Below are positions 44,318 to 56,437 of a stretch of 64,000 nt of DNA, piece by piece. The translations under genes were made by a program, and so were the position numbers. The DNA comes from Planctomycetota bacterium. Lineage in GTDB: Bacteria; Planctomycetota; UBA1135; GCA-002686595. The notes beneath the pieces were generated by a model that was not told where the DNA came from, searched no databases, and saw only the letters and a program-made list of their open reading frames with translations. The stretch lies in NCBI GenBank assembly GCA_029250885.1, contig JAQXEK010000006.1, forward strand, positions 45,413 to 109,412. The letters are read 5' to 3'. Positions within the stretch are counted from its first letter, which is position 1. Each line of letters begins with the position of its first letter.

Positions 44318-46648
44318 CTAGATACGCGCGGCGGCCAAGCGCATTTCGCGTTCGGCGGAAAAGCGGCAGATGCCCTCCCACAGGCTCTCTGGGTCGATAT
44401 GCGCCTCGCGCTTGATTTCGTCCATGCTGCCGCCCGTGCGCCAGCGGTTGTCCCAGTCCGAGCTCATCGCATAGCTCTCGGCGACCTTGTTCGGCAGCCA
44501 GTCGTGCATCAAGCGGCGCGCGCCGTTGGTGATGACGGTGGAGTCGAGCCAATCTTCGCGGCTGAGCACCTTGTCGCGGTAGTCCTGATCCTGGAGCTGA
44601 AATAGCTCCCACGAGCCGGCCATGACGATCTTGACGTTTGGGCCCTCACCAGCCACAAAGCGCGGCAGCATTTGGAAGACCGAGTCGGTGGTGCTGGTGC
44701 CCTGGACAAGGATCACGCCCTCCTTGGGGCGGGACTCGTCAAAGTCGCGGATCACATAAGCGCCGCGGCTAGCCATCTTGTAGGACGGCACGCCAAGGGC
44801 CTCGCGGTCGGGGACCTGGATGTTAGGTCGGGTCAGATGCAGAGCGATGATCGGCTGGGGGCACTGCAACGCGGCGGCCAGCATAGGCGCCACCTCGTTG
44901 TGCTCCCAGGGGTGCAGGTTGAGCACCTGGCCCTCGGGGAACAGCTGGGTCACGCCCGGCGAGAAGATGCCGAAGTGCGTACGGCTGTCCTCGGCAGTCT
45001 CGGGTCCCGAGTGGCCCACGACCCAGATCACCTTGCCGACCTGCAGTTCGCAGTCCTGAGCAAGCTGGCTGAACAGGCGGATCATGCCGTACTTGAGGTA
45101 CGAGAACGAACCGTAGGTGGAGAAGGTGCTCCAGTAGCCGAGGAATTCCTGCTCGGGATCCTTGGCGAAGTTCACAGTCGCCATGCCCACGCCTAGTCCC
45201 GAGTTCGTGAACTCGGTGATCTGCTGGGGCAAGAGGCTGCCGTCCGTGTTCGAGTTGCGCTCGTACCAGCCGAAGCCCTTCGAGTCGCCGTAGTCCTTCG
45301 CGAAGCCGCTGATGGAGGTCGAGTCCGCCAGGTCTGCCGAAGAGGCGACCACTAGGGGACGGCCCATGGCCTCGCGCGCCTGGGCGTTAACCCAAGAACC
45401 GAACTTCGAGAAGCCCGCGCGGTTCGGGGCCATGGCGCCGGCCTCGACGAACAGGTCGTCGGGCAGGGTGTCCACGTTGAGCCAAGAGGTGTCCGCCGCA
45501 AGGTTCTTGCCCTTGCCGAGCTTGTACTTCGTGGGCTCCGTAGTGACGTCCGTTCCGAGCTCAACAAGGGTGTCGGTGATGTACTCGACCAGGGCGTCAT
45601 TTCCGCGTAGAACGCCGAGAACGGCCTCCATCCAGCCAATGGTCTGGTCGCGGCAAACCTCTTCACCGGGGTCGGTGGTGTCACCGGCGCCGTCGAAGGT
45701 GATGCCATACTTGGACGAGAAGTCCTCGCGGCACTTCCAGAACAGGTCCGAGTTGCGCTTGTGGGCAGCGCCATGGCTCGGGGCGTCATACTTGTAATAG
45801 CCGCGCCCCTTAGTGGTCTTAAACCAGACCATACCCGGGCGCTTCTCGGTGTCTTCGGCGTGAACAATCTCGAGCATAGCCTTGGTGATTTGGCCGTAGT
45901 CGGTACCGTCTTCGGCGCCCGCGACGCGCCATCCGTAGGGCTCGAACCATTCCTTCGGCGTGCCCGCCATGACCTCGGAGTTCGCGAAGCCGTCGATGCC
46001 GTGGTCGTTCCAGTCGAACAGGTAGATTAGGTTGTCGAGGCCCAAGCCATAGGCCGAGTTCTTGACCTCGTGGTGGCAGCCCGCTGAGTGGCCGCCCTCA
46101 CCCTCAACTGCAAAGACTTTGACATCGCCGGCACCCGCGTGCTTCAGGGCCATGGCCTCACCCAAGGCTGCCGGGGCACCGTGGCCAGAGGGACCCGTGT
46201 TAAACTTGAGGAACAGGCTCTTGCCCTCCATCTCCGCGTGCCCAGCCAGGCCGCCGTTGTGACGCAGGGTCAGGAGGTCCTGCCAGGTCAGCACTCGACC
46301 CGCATCGTCATCCAGCTTGAAGCGTTCGTCGCCGGTGGCCTCGTAGCGCAGGCGCATGGCCTCGTTGTAGATCGCCAAGGTGCAGTACACCACGGGAACG
46401 GCATGGCCAGCCACCAGCACAAACCGGTCGCCAAAGGCCGCCTCGGGCCGCTTGATGTCCCAGCGCATGCCCGCGCCCAGGGTGTTCGCCACCATCATCG
46501 GAACCTTCGACCGCGACCCACCCGGGTGCCCGCTCTGGCGCAGGTTTAGGGTCAGGTCCAACATCTGGTCGATCATGTCGCCAACGACCTCCCAGTGGTG
46601 GAAGTTCTGGGCGAGGGACTCGTAAGAGGGCTTAGAAAGGGTCTGCAT
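44318..46648 (-). CDS. Transketolase-family enzyme (large form)
   Basis: 776 aa, about 110 residues longer than bacterial transketolase. ThDP-enzyme features are 'LRQSGHPGGSRSKVP' at the substrate site, the ThDP-Mg motif beginning GEGGHSAG and ending in 'LIYLFDWNDHGIDG', and pyrimidine-domain segments ('GVGMATVNFAKDPEQEFLGYWSTFSTYG'). It should transfer two-carbon units between sugar phosphates, though a different ketol donor is possible. The ThDP motif starts GEG rather than GDG, which is a minor variant. Confidence 0.82.
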   Translation of the reverse strand: MQTLSKPSYESLAQNFHHWEVVGDMIDQMLDLTLNLRQSGHPGGSRSKVPMMVANTLGAGMRWDIKRPEAAFGDRFVLVAGHAVPVVYCTLAIYNEAMRLRYEATGDERFKLDDDAGRVLTWQDLLTLRHNGGLAGHAEMEGKSLFLKFNTGPSGHGAPAALGEAMALKHAGAGDVKVFAVEGEGGHSAGCHHEVKNSAYGLGLDNLIYLFDWNDHGIDGFANSEVMAGTPKEWFEPYGWRVAGAEDGTDYGQITKAMLEIVHAEDTEKRPGMVWFKTTKGRGYYKYDAPSHGAAHKRNSDLFWKCREDFSSKYGITFDGAGDTTDPGEEVCRDQTIGWMEAVLGVLRGNDALVEYITDTLVELGTDVTTEPTKYKLGKGKNLAADTSWLNVDTLPDDLFVEAGAMAPNRAGFSKFGSWVNAQAREAMGRPLVVASSADLADSTSISGFAKDYGDSKGFGWYERNSNTDGSLLPQQITEFTNSGLGVGMATVNFAKDPEQEFLGYWSTFSTYGSFSYLKYGMIRLFSQLAQDCELQVGKVIWVVGHSGPETAEDSRTHFGIFSPGVTQLFPEGQVLNLHPWEHNEVAPMLAAALQCPQPIIALHLTRPNIQVPDREALGVPSYKMASRGAYVIRDFDESRPKEGVILVQGTSTTDSVFQMLPRFVAGEGPNVKIVMAGSWELFQLQDQDYRDKVLSREDWLDSTVITNGARRLMHDWLPNKVAESYAMSSDWDNRWRTGGSMDEIKREAHIDPESLWEGICRFSAEREMRLAAARI

Positions 46649-46761
46649 GGCAACAGCGGCCGGGGCCGTGGGGGGGCTCGTTCGGGAGGGCGGGAAGTAG
46701 CGGAAAATCGGACGCTATGATAACCGATTATGAACGGGAGGGCCTCCCCCTGGTCTCCGGC

Positions 46762-47961
46762 CTATTCCTGCCAGTAGGAGCTCAAGACCTCGAACGCCTC
46801 TTGGATCGCTTCGCTGCCGGCGTAACCCTGGTAGCCCGCGAGCAGCCTGCGGGCGGCTCCACGTTCGGTCGCATCCTCAAAGGGCTCCTCGCGCAGCTTC
46901 ATAAGAGGTAAGCGAAGGCCGTTCCAGCGGCCCATGCCGGCGAATCGGCCTTCGCCGGCCGCCGCTAAGATGTTGATCGTGAGCGTGGCGACGACAGCCT
47001 GGTTCTCTTCCTTGCGCAGGGCGGAGGACAAGAGCTGCAGGGTGACTGGGTCGCTGATGCGCCAGATGCCACGGGCTGCGGCCTGGCGAACGGCTGGGTC
47101 TTCGTCTTCAATTTGGGCGGTAAGCCAGCGCCGCACGACGGTTTCGTCGATGCTGCGGTTCAGGCGCATGCGTGCGTCCTCGGGGTTGGCCTCCATCCGG
47201 GCCAGCCAGTTGCGCCAGGAGCCGGTGGGGTCCTCGCGGTAGAGGTCGAAAACCAGGGCCCAGCCCACGAAGTGGACCATCAGGTTATCCTCGACGCTGT
47301 GGGGGTCCGAGACCCGGATGGCCAACAGGTCGATCAGCTCGGCGTCGGTGATTTGCTGCTCGCGCAGCATGGACAGGGGCCATGCACAGAGGCCGTCGCG
47401 AACCCAAACCTGGCGCCCATCTGGGCTCTGGGGCGCCATGATGCCGTCGGCAATCAGCTGGGCAAGCCCCTCTTCGAACCACAACGGGAGGGTCTCCCGG
47501 GGGCCGAAAAGCTCGGCAAAGCGCGCGTGGACGAGCTCGTGAACGGCCGCGCCGGGGGCAGCTTCGCCCAGGAAGACGCCCCCGGGGCCCAAGCCTCCCG
47601 CTCGTACGTGGAAGGCCCGCACGCGAGCACCTCCCATCTCGGGCAGATGGTCGATCAAGCCGGCGTCCTTACCCTCGGTGATGCGCCCGCGGTTCCCCGA
47701 GCTCAGCTCGACGCCCCCCTCCCAAGCATGGATGCGAACGGGGCTCTCGAAGGGTCCCAAAACCAGCTCCACAGCCTCTACAGCTGGATTGAGCATGGCT
47801 TCAAAGCGGCTGACGTCAACATCGCCCCCCGGCTTTACGTACAAGGCCCAGTCTTCGTTGCTCGAGACCTTTCTCCAGGCGGAGCAGGAGCCCGTAAAAA
47901 GCATCAGCCCCAGGGCTAAGGCCGCCATTCGAATCCAAGCTGGTCTCACGTCTTCTTCCAT
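46762..47961 (-). CDS. Lipoprotein with HELVH metallopeptidase-like motif
   Basis: 399 aa from the ATG at 47961 (earlier starts extend the frame to 48063 and into the divergent gene). Lipobox FTGSC ends at C26. HELVH (141-145) followed by LWFEEGLA (E164) is the gluzincin arrangement. The C-terminal half contains HEAT-like helical repeats ('DEDPAVRQAAARGIWRISDP', about 280-330). It could be a surface-exposed zinc peptidase. Confidence 0.75.
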   Translation of the reverse strand: MEEDVRPAWIRMAALALGLMLFTGSCSAWRKVSSNEDWALYVKPGGDVDVSRFEAMLNPAVEAVELVLGPFESPVRIHAWEGGVELSSGNRGRITEGKDAGLIDHLPEMGGARVRAFHVRAGGLGPGGVFLGEAAPGAAVHELVHARFAELFGPRETLPLWFEEGLAQLIADGIMAPQSPDGRQVWVRDGLCAWPLSMLREQQITDAELIDLLAIRVSDPHSVEDNLMVHFVGWALVFDLYREDPTGSWRNWLARMEANPEDARMRLNRSIDETVVRRWLTAQIEDEDPAVRQAAARGIWRISDPVTLQLLSSALRKEENQAVVATLTINILAAAGEGRFAGMGRWNGLRLPLMKLREEPFEDATERGAARRLLAGYQGYAGSEAIQEAFEVLSSYWQE

Positions 47962-48053
47962 CAAGTAGATACCATAGGCAACCGGTGGCCATTCCGTAAC
48001 CGTGCACCCGGCACGATGCCCAGCCGAATCCAAACCGAACACGACCCGACTCC

Positions 48054-48500
48054 ATGTACGCACCCCCCAGAATCCGAACGGCGCCGATCGTTCTCGCCCT
48101 TGCGGCCTTCTTTGCCGGTTGCGAAGCGCAGTCTGATGAGGTCGAATTCCTCACCGACGGCAACCCGGCCCCCCTGCGCTCGGTAATGATGCAGATAGAC
48201 CAGGTGAACTGGAAGATCGAGCCCGTGGTTCGCCTTGAGTCGGAATTTGGCGCTGTAGCGTCCTGGGCGCGGTCGATCGAGTCCCTCAGTAAGGATCCGG
48301 CCTGGGAAGAGTTCATGTCCAGGGACTCCTTCCTCGGCAATCGCCCCAAGTTCGAGGGTTACCGAGGCTGGCTCTTGGCCGGTGCCTCGATCCTGGCCAC
48401 GGGTGCCGAAGCCGGCGACGTCGACAAAATGCGCGAGGGCTTCATCCGCCTGCAGCAGTCCTGTATCGCCTGCCACAAACGCTACCAACCCAACAAGTAA
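48054..48500 (+). CDS. Lipoprotein c-type cytochrome (cytochrome c'/c556-like)
   Basis: 148 aa. A lipoprotein signal ends at C23 (FFAGC). A four-helix type mature domain has a single heme-binding CIACH (C137, C140, H141) at the very C-terminus, as in class II cytochromes c. It would carry electrons or bind gases in the periplasm. It is divergent from the HELVH lipoprotein and 23 bp before deoB. Confidence 0.83.
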   Translation: MYAPPRIRTAPIVLALAAFFAGCEAQSDEVEFLTDGNPAPLRSVMMQIDQVNWKIEPVVRLESEFGAVASWARSIESLSKDPAWEEFMSRDSFLGNRPKFEGYRGWLLAGASILATGAEAGDVDKMREGFIRLQQSCIACHKRYQPNK

Positions 48501-48523
48501 GGCCCAGGCCTTCGGATCACTCC

Positions 48524-49720
<1,197 letters not shown>

Positions 49721-49721
49721 A

Positions 49722-51017
<1,296 letters not shown>

Positions 51018-51045
51018 AGGGTGGCTTTCCCGTAGGATCTCTGGG

Positions 51046-52353
51046 ATGGAGATTCTTGAGAAGCTAATGCGCGGGTCCCTGGGCCTGGCGTTCTTTTGTT
51101 TGGTCGCGTGGTTCCTGTCGTCGGATCGCAAGCGCTTCCCGTGGCGCGTTGTCTTTGCCGGCCTAGGCATGCAGTTCGTGCTGGCGGGCATCATCCTGGG
51201 CACAGAGACCGGCCGCAGCTTCTTCGAGACCATGGCGGGCTTCTTCGCCGAGCTGGTGAACCGCGCCTCCGCCGGACCGGCCATGGTCTTCGGCCCCCTC
51301 GCCGGCACGGACCTTGGCTTCATCTTCGCCTTCGCGGGGACCGGCCTACCGATCATCGTCTTCTTCTCGGCCCTCATGGCGATCCTCTATCACATCGGCG
51401 TGATGCAGGTCCTGATCTACTACATGGCCCGAGTTATGTCGAAGCTGCTGCGGGTCTCCGGCGCTGAGTCCATGGCCATGGCGGCCAACATCTTTGTCGG
51501 CCAGACTGAAGCACCCCTAGTGGTGAAGCCCTACATCGGCTCCATGACCAAGTCCGAGCTCAACGCGCTCATGACCGGCGGCTTCGCAACGATCGCGGGC
51601 TCGGTCCTAGCCGTCTACCTGACCATCCTTGGTCCCGAGATCGGCCCACACCTTCTGACGGCCTCCGTTATGAGCGCCCCGGCAGCCTTCCTGATCGCTA
51701 AGATCATGGTGCCCGAGACCGAGCTGGCCGCAACCGGCGGTAAGGTCGAGCTGAAGGTCGAGCGAAATGCGACCAACCTGCTGGAAGCTGCCGCCAACGG
51801 CACCGCGGACGGACTCAAGCTCTGGCTAAATGTGATTGCCATGCTGATTGCCTTCGTTGGTCTTGTGGCCCTGGTCAACTGGCCCCTAGAGGCCATGAGC
51901 GACCCCGCAGACCCCGTCTCGATCAGCACGATCTTCGGTTTCGTCTTCGCCCCGATCGCCTGGCTCATGGGCGTGGAGTCCTGGAACGACTGCGAGCTCT
52001 TTGGGTCCCTTTTGGGCATTAAGGTGGCCGTCAACGAGTTCGTCGCCATGGGCGACTTGCAGGTGATGGCCGGTGCCGTCGTGGAGACGGGCACGGACAA
52101 GGTCAACCGGGTCTTTGAGAACAAGCGTTCGGCCGTTATGGCCGCCTACGCCCTGTGCGGGTTCGCCAACTTCGCGTCCATCGGTATCCAGCTCGGTGGC
52201 ATCGCTTCCCTTGCCCCCGAGCGCAAGACAGACCTGGCAAAGCTCGCCATGAAGGCCATGCTCGGCGGCGCTTTCGCGTCGTGGATGACCGCGACCGTGG
52301 CGGGTATATTTATCGCCTCTGATGGTCAGAACATCCTGGCTGGACTCTTTTAG
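51046..52353 (+). CDS. nupC: NupC-family concentrative nucleoside transporter
   Basis: 435 aa, about ten hydrophobic segments. The CNT motifs GQTEAPLVVKPYI and NEFVA are present. It couples nucleoside uptake to a cation gradient. Its position between nucleoside phosphorylases supports a nucleoside scavenging operon. Confidence 0.92.
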   Translation: MEILEKLMRGSLGLAFFCLVAWFLSSDRKRFPWRVVFAGLGMQFVLAGIILGTETGRSFFETMAGFFAELVNRASAGPAMVFGPLAGTDLGFIFAFAGTGLPIIVFFSALMAILYHIGVMQVLIYYMARVMSKLLRVSGAESMAMAANIFVGQTEAPLVVKPYIGSMTKSELNALMTGGFATIAGSVLAVYLTILGPEIGPHLLTASVMSAPAAFLIAKIMVPETELAATGGKVELKVERNATNLLEAAANGTADGLKLWLNVIAMLIAFVGLVALVNWPLEAMSDPADPVSISTIFGFVFAPIAWLMGVESWNDCELFGSLLGIKVAVNEFVAMGDLQVMAGAVVETGTDKVNRVFENKRSAVMAAYALCGFANFASIGIQLGGIASLAPERKTDLAKLAMKAMLGGAFASWMTATVAGIFIASDGQNILAGLF

Positions 52354-52356
52354 GTC

Positions 52357-53178
52357 ATGAACAACAAGGAAATGAAATCAGCCCAGCGGCAGGCGGAAGA
52401 CTTGGCGGAGGCCCTGCGTGCGGTGGGGGCAGACCAGGCGGAATTCGCCTTAGTACTCGGCTCCGGTCTCGGCGGCTTTGCCGACCGGCTTGAGGACGCG
52501 GTCGCCATACCCTACGCCCAGATCCCGGGCATGCCCCAGTCCGCTGTTCCCGGCCACGCCGGGCGCTTAGTGTTGGGCAACCTCGGAGGCAGGCGGGTCC
52601 TTGTGCAGCAGGGGCGCGTTCACTTCTACGAGGGCTGGAGCGCCTACGAGGTGACCCGTGCCGTGCGCGCCTTTGGCATGGTTGGTATCCGCGGGCTCCT
52701 GTTGACGAATGCTGCGGGCGGGGTACGTCACGACTGGGATCCCGGCACGCTGATGCGCATTACGGACCACATCAACCTGCAGGGCGTCTCTCCCCTGTTT
52801 GCGGGGGAGGGCGGCCTGGAAAATCCCTATGACCCCCAGCTTGGGGCGATCCTGGACTCCGTGGCCGCTTCCGAGGGCCTGCCCCTGCGCACCGGCGTCT
52901 ACGTAGGGAACCCGGGTCCGGCTTATGAGACGCCGGCCGAGGTCGAGATGGCTCGCCGGCTCGGCGGGGACGCTGTGGGCATGAGCACGGTGCTCGAGGC
53001 CACCGCAGGCCAGGCCGCAGGGATGTCCGTCTGCGCGATCTCCTGTATCACGAACTTCGCCGCCGGAATCACGGGTGAGGCCCTCTCGCATGAAGAGGTG
53101 ATGGAGACCGGAGCAGCCGTGGCTGCTCGGTTTGAAGCGCTGCTGGCAGCGGCAGTTCCCAAGCTCTGCGACAGCTAG
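52357..53178 (+). CDS. punA: Purine-nucleoside phosphorylase
   Basis: 273 aa trimeric-type PNP. 'VLGSGLGGFAD' and 'QQGRVHFYEGW' give the phosphate site, GPAYETPAE the purine-site Glu and 'ITNFAAG' the base-site Asn. This suggests guanine/hypoxanthine specificity. The start is the ATG 3 bp after the nupC stop. Last gene of the operon. Confidence 0.93.
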   Translation: MNNKEMKSAQRQAEDLAEALRAVGADQAEFALVLGSGLGGFADRLEDAVAIPYAQIPGMPQSAVPGHAGRLVLGNLGGRRVLVQQGRVHFYEGWSAYEVTRAVRAFGMVGIRGLLLTNAAGGVRHDWDPGTLMRITDHINLQGVSPLFAGEGGLENPYDPQLGAILDSVAASEGLPLRTGVYVGNPGPAYETPAEVEMARRLGGDAVGMSTVLEATAGQAAGMSVCAISCITNFAAGITGEALSHEEVMETGAAVAARFEALLAAAVPKLCDS

Positions 53179-53995
53179 GCGCGGTTGAAGTCCGTCTGCG
53201 CCCTTCCTCTTGACTAAAAATGGCCGTCAAACAACCTGACCAGCCGGTCCAGGACCGCCCCATCCGAATTGCCCAGAAACGGCAGAGATGGGGCCATTTT
53301 TAGCCCAAAGTGAGCTCAATTTGGGCAAATTTGCGCAAAGTCGACCAGTGTGTGGACGTGCTTTTTGACGGGGAATCTTAGTTAACCGCCTATTTTTGGG
53401 GGGATTTTGGGTGTCGGTTGCAGCCGTTCGCGTTTTAGGAATGTTGCTGGCTCACTCCAATGGAATCGATCCCGGCGCATTCTCTTTCGGTAGGCTCGGG
53501 TGGCCCAACAATCTGGTCCATGGAATCGTTTGGGTGCAGTACTTCCGAGGGAGGAGGTCCTGTATTCAGGACGGGCGGTTTCTTGGATCGCTTGGACACC
53601 CGGTCTACTGAAGGGAGTGTTTTTTCTCTGACGCCAGTCATCACGACTCTTGGGGCCCGTCAGCCACGATCTCTGCAGGAGCTGACCGTTGGGTGTGTGC
53701 CTTGTCGCCTGCTGGGCTGTTCTTCTTCGTCAGCGAAGAGCTCCACGGCATCGCTAGGCGCACCATGGCAGCTTAGGGTCCCGGGCATACCCAGTAGCCC
53801 ATAGCCCTAGTCAACGAGGCTTGTCCCAAGCTCGCCGGCCGCGCAGACCACATCAGGCACAACCACGAGCACTTCCTGCGCCCCGCAGCCCTGTCCATGC
53901 GGCGCTATCGTGGGCCACGCCCGGTAGAAGCAGCAGGTTGGCCCGGCTTCGTAAGCTTCTCCGCGGACAACGGCCCGCACTGAGGTTCGACCTGA
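53179..53995. other. Long intergenic region without supported genes
   Basis: About 820 bp between convergent punA and a polytopic membrane protein gene. Short ORFs on both strands (for example plus 53460-53804) have no family features, signal or consistent codon use. The only clear structure is a 12-bp inverted repeat (listed separately). It could be a degenerate gene or a locus for small RNAs, but I have no support for either. Confidence 0.5.
53214..53303. repeat. 12-bp perfect inverted repeat with 66-bp spacer
   Basis: CTAAAAATGGCC (53214-53225) and its reverse complement GGCCATTTTTAG (53292-53303). In the plus sense the second arm ends in a T run, so the structure could terminate punA transcription through a long hairpin; the spacer may be transcribed as a structured RNA. 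Confidence 0.6.
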
Positions 53996-55525
53996 TCAGT
54001 TCACCAGCCGAATGCGCAGCAGCTCCGCACCCGGTGTCGGAAACTCTTCGACCTGGATGCCGGGCCTTTGGAGCAGTCCGCGCAGCTCTTCTCGCCAGTC
54101 CTCGCTGGCGGACCCCCAGCGCCGCTCGAATAGATCCATGTCCAACCACATCGACTTGCCCGCACCCGCGGGACCAAGCAGTGGGCCGATGGCTTGGCCA
54201 ACTTCATCGATCAGCAGGGCCGATCGCCCCCTCGCAGGGATCGAATCCATGCGCCTCTTAAAGTCGGCCCGGACGAGGTCGGGACGTTCATACTCAAGGG
54301 CGTTCATGCGTGCGAGGGTCGAGGTGATCACGGAGTCTCCAAGACCAACTTGTTCGCTAATGGACGCCATCCAAGCCCGTGCGTCCACGCGCTCACTCTG
54401 GTAGTCCGAGCGATTCCCTAGGGCTAGCCAGAGCTGAGGGATAACGAGCACAAGCGCGAGACCAGCCCAGGCGAACGGCTGCATTTTCGACATCAGGCCC
54501 CGGTCTAAGGCCCAGGCGATACCAAGGGTGAAGGCCGGGTAATAGGTCAGGAAGTAAGCGCCGTGCTCCCACACTCCGCCTTGGGGAAAGATGAAGAGCG
54601 CCGGCAGAATCATGGGAAAGGCACGCGCGGCAAACTCGCCCGGCTCGCTCTCGAATGTCTTACGAGCCAAGAGTCTGGCCCAAGCAAAGGCGCCGATGAG
54701 CAGGCCCGCCAAAAGAAGCGCCGCTTGGGTCAGAAGCTCGTCGTTGAGATATTCACCCATCTCAAAAAGGGCGAATAAACCCCGCTCGAAAGCGGCATCG
54801 ACGAAGTTCTTCGCGAAGGTCCACAGGGCGCTGATCCAGACTAGGTAGCGCTGGTGGCCCCACTCGGAGAATTCCAGCGTGGAGAGGTAGCCGCTAATGC
54901 AGCCAACGACGACCAAGGCACCAATAAGCCACGGCATCCCGCGCTTGGAGATTTGGCAGCCGTGGGACACGGCGCTGTGGGTGGGGTCGATCGGCTTGCT
55001 GCGTCTAGCCAGCAACCAGAGTCCGGGCAGAATGATCGCGTGGGAGAGGTGCGCAAGGAAGGCGACGGCGAATGCTAAAGCGAGCATGCGCCAGGCGGCA
55101 AACCCCAGCCTCTCTCGCGCAGACCAGGCTAGGTTGACGGCCCATGCGGCGCCGGCAAACTGCATGGCGTGGACCTCGACTGTCGTCCCAAAGAACAGAG
55201 CACCCGGGCTGCAAAGGAGCAACAGTGCGGACAATGCAAGAGGAGCCTTTCCCAAGCCCAGCTTTAGGCCGAGGTCAACAGTTCCCCAGACGCCAACCGA
55301 CATAAGGATCGCGGAAAAGACAGTCAGCGCAGTGTCAACCGACCAACCGAACACTGGCTCGAATACGCCATGTAGTGCGTAGCCAAGGGGCACGTAGGCA
55401 ACGTTGTAATAGGGCGTCGGCCCAGCCTCAACCAGGCGAATAAGGAAGAGCCCATCCGAGAAGATGCGGTCCATCGGGAGAGCTACAAACAGCCCAAGCG
55501 TCAAGAGGGCCAGGGCCCACTTCAT
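53996..55525 (-). CDS. Polytopic membrane protein, glycosyltransferase-like (GT-C type)
   Basis: 509 aa from the ATG at 55525. There are about ten hydrophobic segments, a large first loop containing 'DRIFSDGLFLIRLVEAGPTPYYN', and a soluble C-terminal domain (about 400-509). The layout resembles lipid-linked glycosyltransferases of the GT-C or DUF2723 type; the acidic residue in the first loop could be catalytic. Identity is uncertain. It lies 28 bp after the deoC stop and may be in that operon. Confidence 0.6.
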   Translation of the reverse strand: MKWALALLTLGLFVALPMDRIFSDGLFLIRLVEAGPTPYYNVAYVPLGYALHGVFEPVFGWSVDTALTVFSAILMSVGVWGTVDLGLKLGLGKAPLALSALLLLCSPGALFFGTTVEVHAMQFAGAAWAVNLAWSARERLGFAAWRMLALAFAVAFLAHLSHAIILPGLWLLARRSKPIDPTHSAVSHGCQISKRGMPWLIGALVVVGCISGYLSTLEFSEWGHQRYLVWISALWTFAKNFVDAAFERGLFALFEMGEYLNDELLTQAALLLAGLLIGAFAWARLLARKTFESEPGEFAARAFPMILPALFIFPQGGVWEHGAYFLTYYPAFTLGIAWALDRGLMSKMQPFAWAGLALVLVIPQLWLALGNRSDYQSERVDARAWMASISEQVGLGDSVITSTLARMNALEYERPDLVRADFKRRMDSIPARGRSALLIDEVGQAIGPLLGPAGAGKSMWLDMDLFERRWGSASEDWREELRGLLQRPGIQVEEFPTPGAELLRIRLVN

Positions 55526-55553
55526 CGGCGCGCCCAGACGTTGTCCGCCTTCG

Positions 55554-56432
55554 CTAATAGCCGCCGCTTCCTTGTCCGCCGCTGACGATCGCGATCGACG
55601 CCGATGCACCAACGCGCGTGGCGCCGGCCTCGACCATCATCTTCAGGTCGCCCGCATCGCGCACACCACCGGATGCCTTCACGCCCATGGTTGGACCGAC
55701 CGTGCGACGCATGAGCTCTACGTCGGCGACGGTGGCGCCCCCCGAGGAGAAGCCCGTGGAGGTCTTGACAAAGTCCGCGCCGGCTTCCTTGCAGAGTTCG
55801 CAAGCGCGGCGCTTCTCAACGTCCGTCAAGAGGCAGGTCTCTAGGATCACCTTGAGCTTAGCACCCATGCGATGGCAGAGCTGGGCAAGGCCCGCGATGT
55901 CCCGGCGAACGAAGTCGTCGTCGCCGGACTTCAGTGCTCCAATGTTCATGACCATGTCGATCTCGTGGGCGCCGTCTTCGATGGCGCGGCGAGTCTCGTA
56001 CAGCTTGACCTCGGGTGCGACCGCACCAAGCGGAAAGCCAACCACGGTGCAGACCTTGACAGTCGAGCCACCGAGAATCTCGGCGCAGCGGCGCACGTGA
56101 ATCCCGTTTACGCAGACGGAGGCGAAGCTGTACTCGAGGGCATCTGAGCAGAGATCATCGATGTCCGCGATGGTTGCGTCCGGCTTGAGCAGGGTGTGGT
56201 CAATAAAGCCCGACACGTTCGAGAGGCTGGCGCCGGCGCTGCTGGGCACTGCCAAGCGGCAGGCTCCGGCATCGATGACCGCGTTGACGCGGTCGGGGCA
56301 GATCTCGACGGAGATGGTGCTGCAGCCCCACTGGCCAAAGGAGCCGGAGCCAACTCCTTGGTCAAGCATCTGGCGCGCGATCTCGGTCAGCACGTCTTCG
56401 ATTTCCTGGGTTGCCTGGTCGTTCATTGCCAT
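55554..56432 (-). CDS. deoC: Deoxyribose-phosphate aldolase with N-terminal extension
   Basis: 292 aa from the ATG at 56432 (a near-cognate TTG at 56441 overlaps rpiB). The aldolase core starts near residue 76 ('IDHTLLKPDAT'). The Schiff-base lysine lies in 'DFVKTSTGFSS', another conserved lysine in 'KVILETCLLTD', and GVKASGGVRD completes the site. It splits deoxyribose-5-phosphate into acetaldehyde and glyceraldehyde-3-phosphate. The first about 70 residues are extra: an amphipathic helix (I11, V14, L15, I18, M22, L23) followed by a Gly/Ser linker, like cargo-targeting tails of microcompartment enzymes. Five bases separate it from rpiB. Confidence 0.92.
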   Translation of the reverse strand: MAMNDQATQEIEDVLTEIARQMLDQGVGSGSFGQWGCSTISVEICPDRVNAVIDAGACRLAVPSSAGASLSNVSGFIDHTLLKPDATIADIDDLCSDALEYSFASVCVNGIHVRRCAEILGGSTVKVCTVVGFPLGAVAPEVKLYETRRAIEDGAHEIDMVMNIGALKSGDDDFVRRDIAGLAQLCHRMGAKLKVILETCLLTDVEKRRACELCKEAGADFVKTSTGFSSGGATVADVELMRRTVGPTMGVKASGGVRDAGDLKMMVEAGATRVGASASIAIVSGGQGSGGY

Positions 56433-56437
56433 GGTGA

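Noticed and set aside
53460..53804. 114-codon ORF in the 817-bp gap.
   Set aside because: Composition and codon pattern unlike real genes here, no motif, no start signal.
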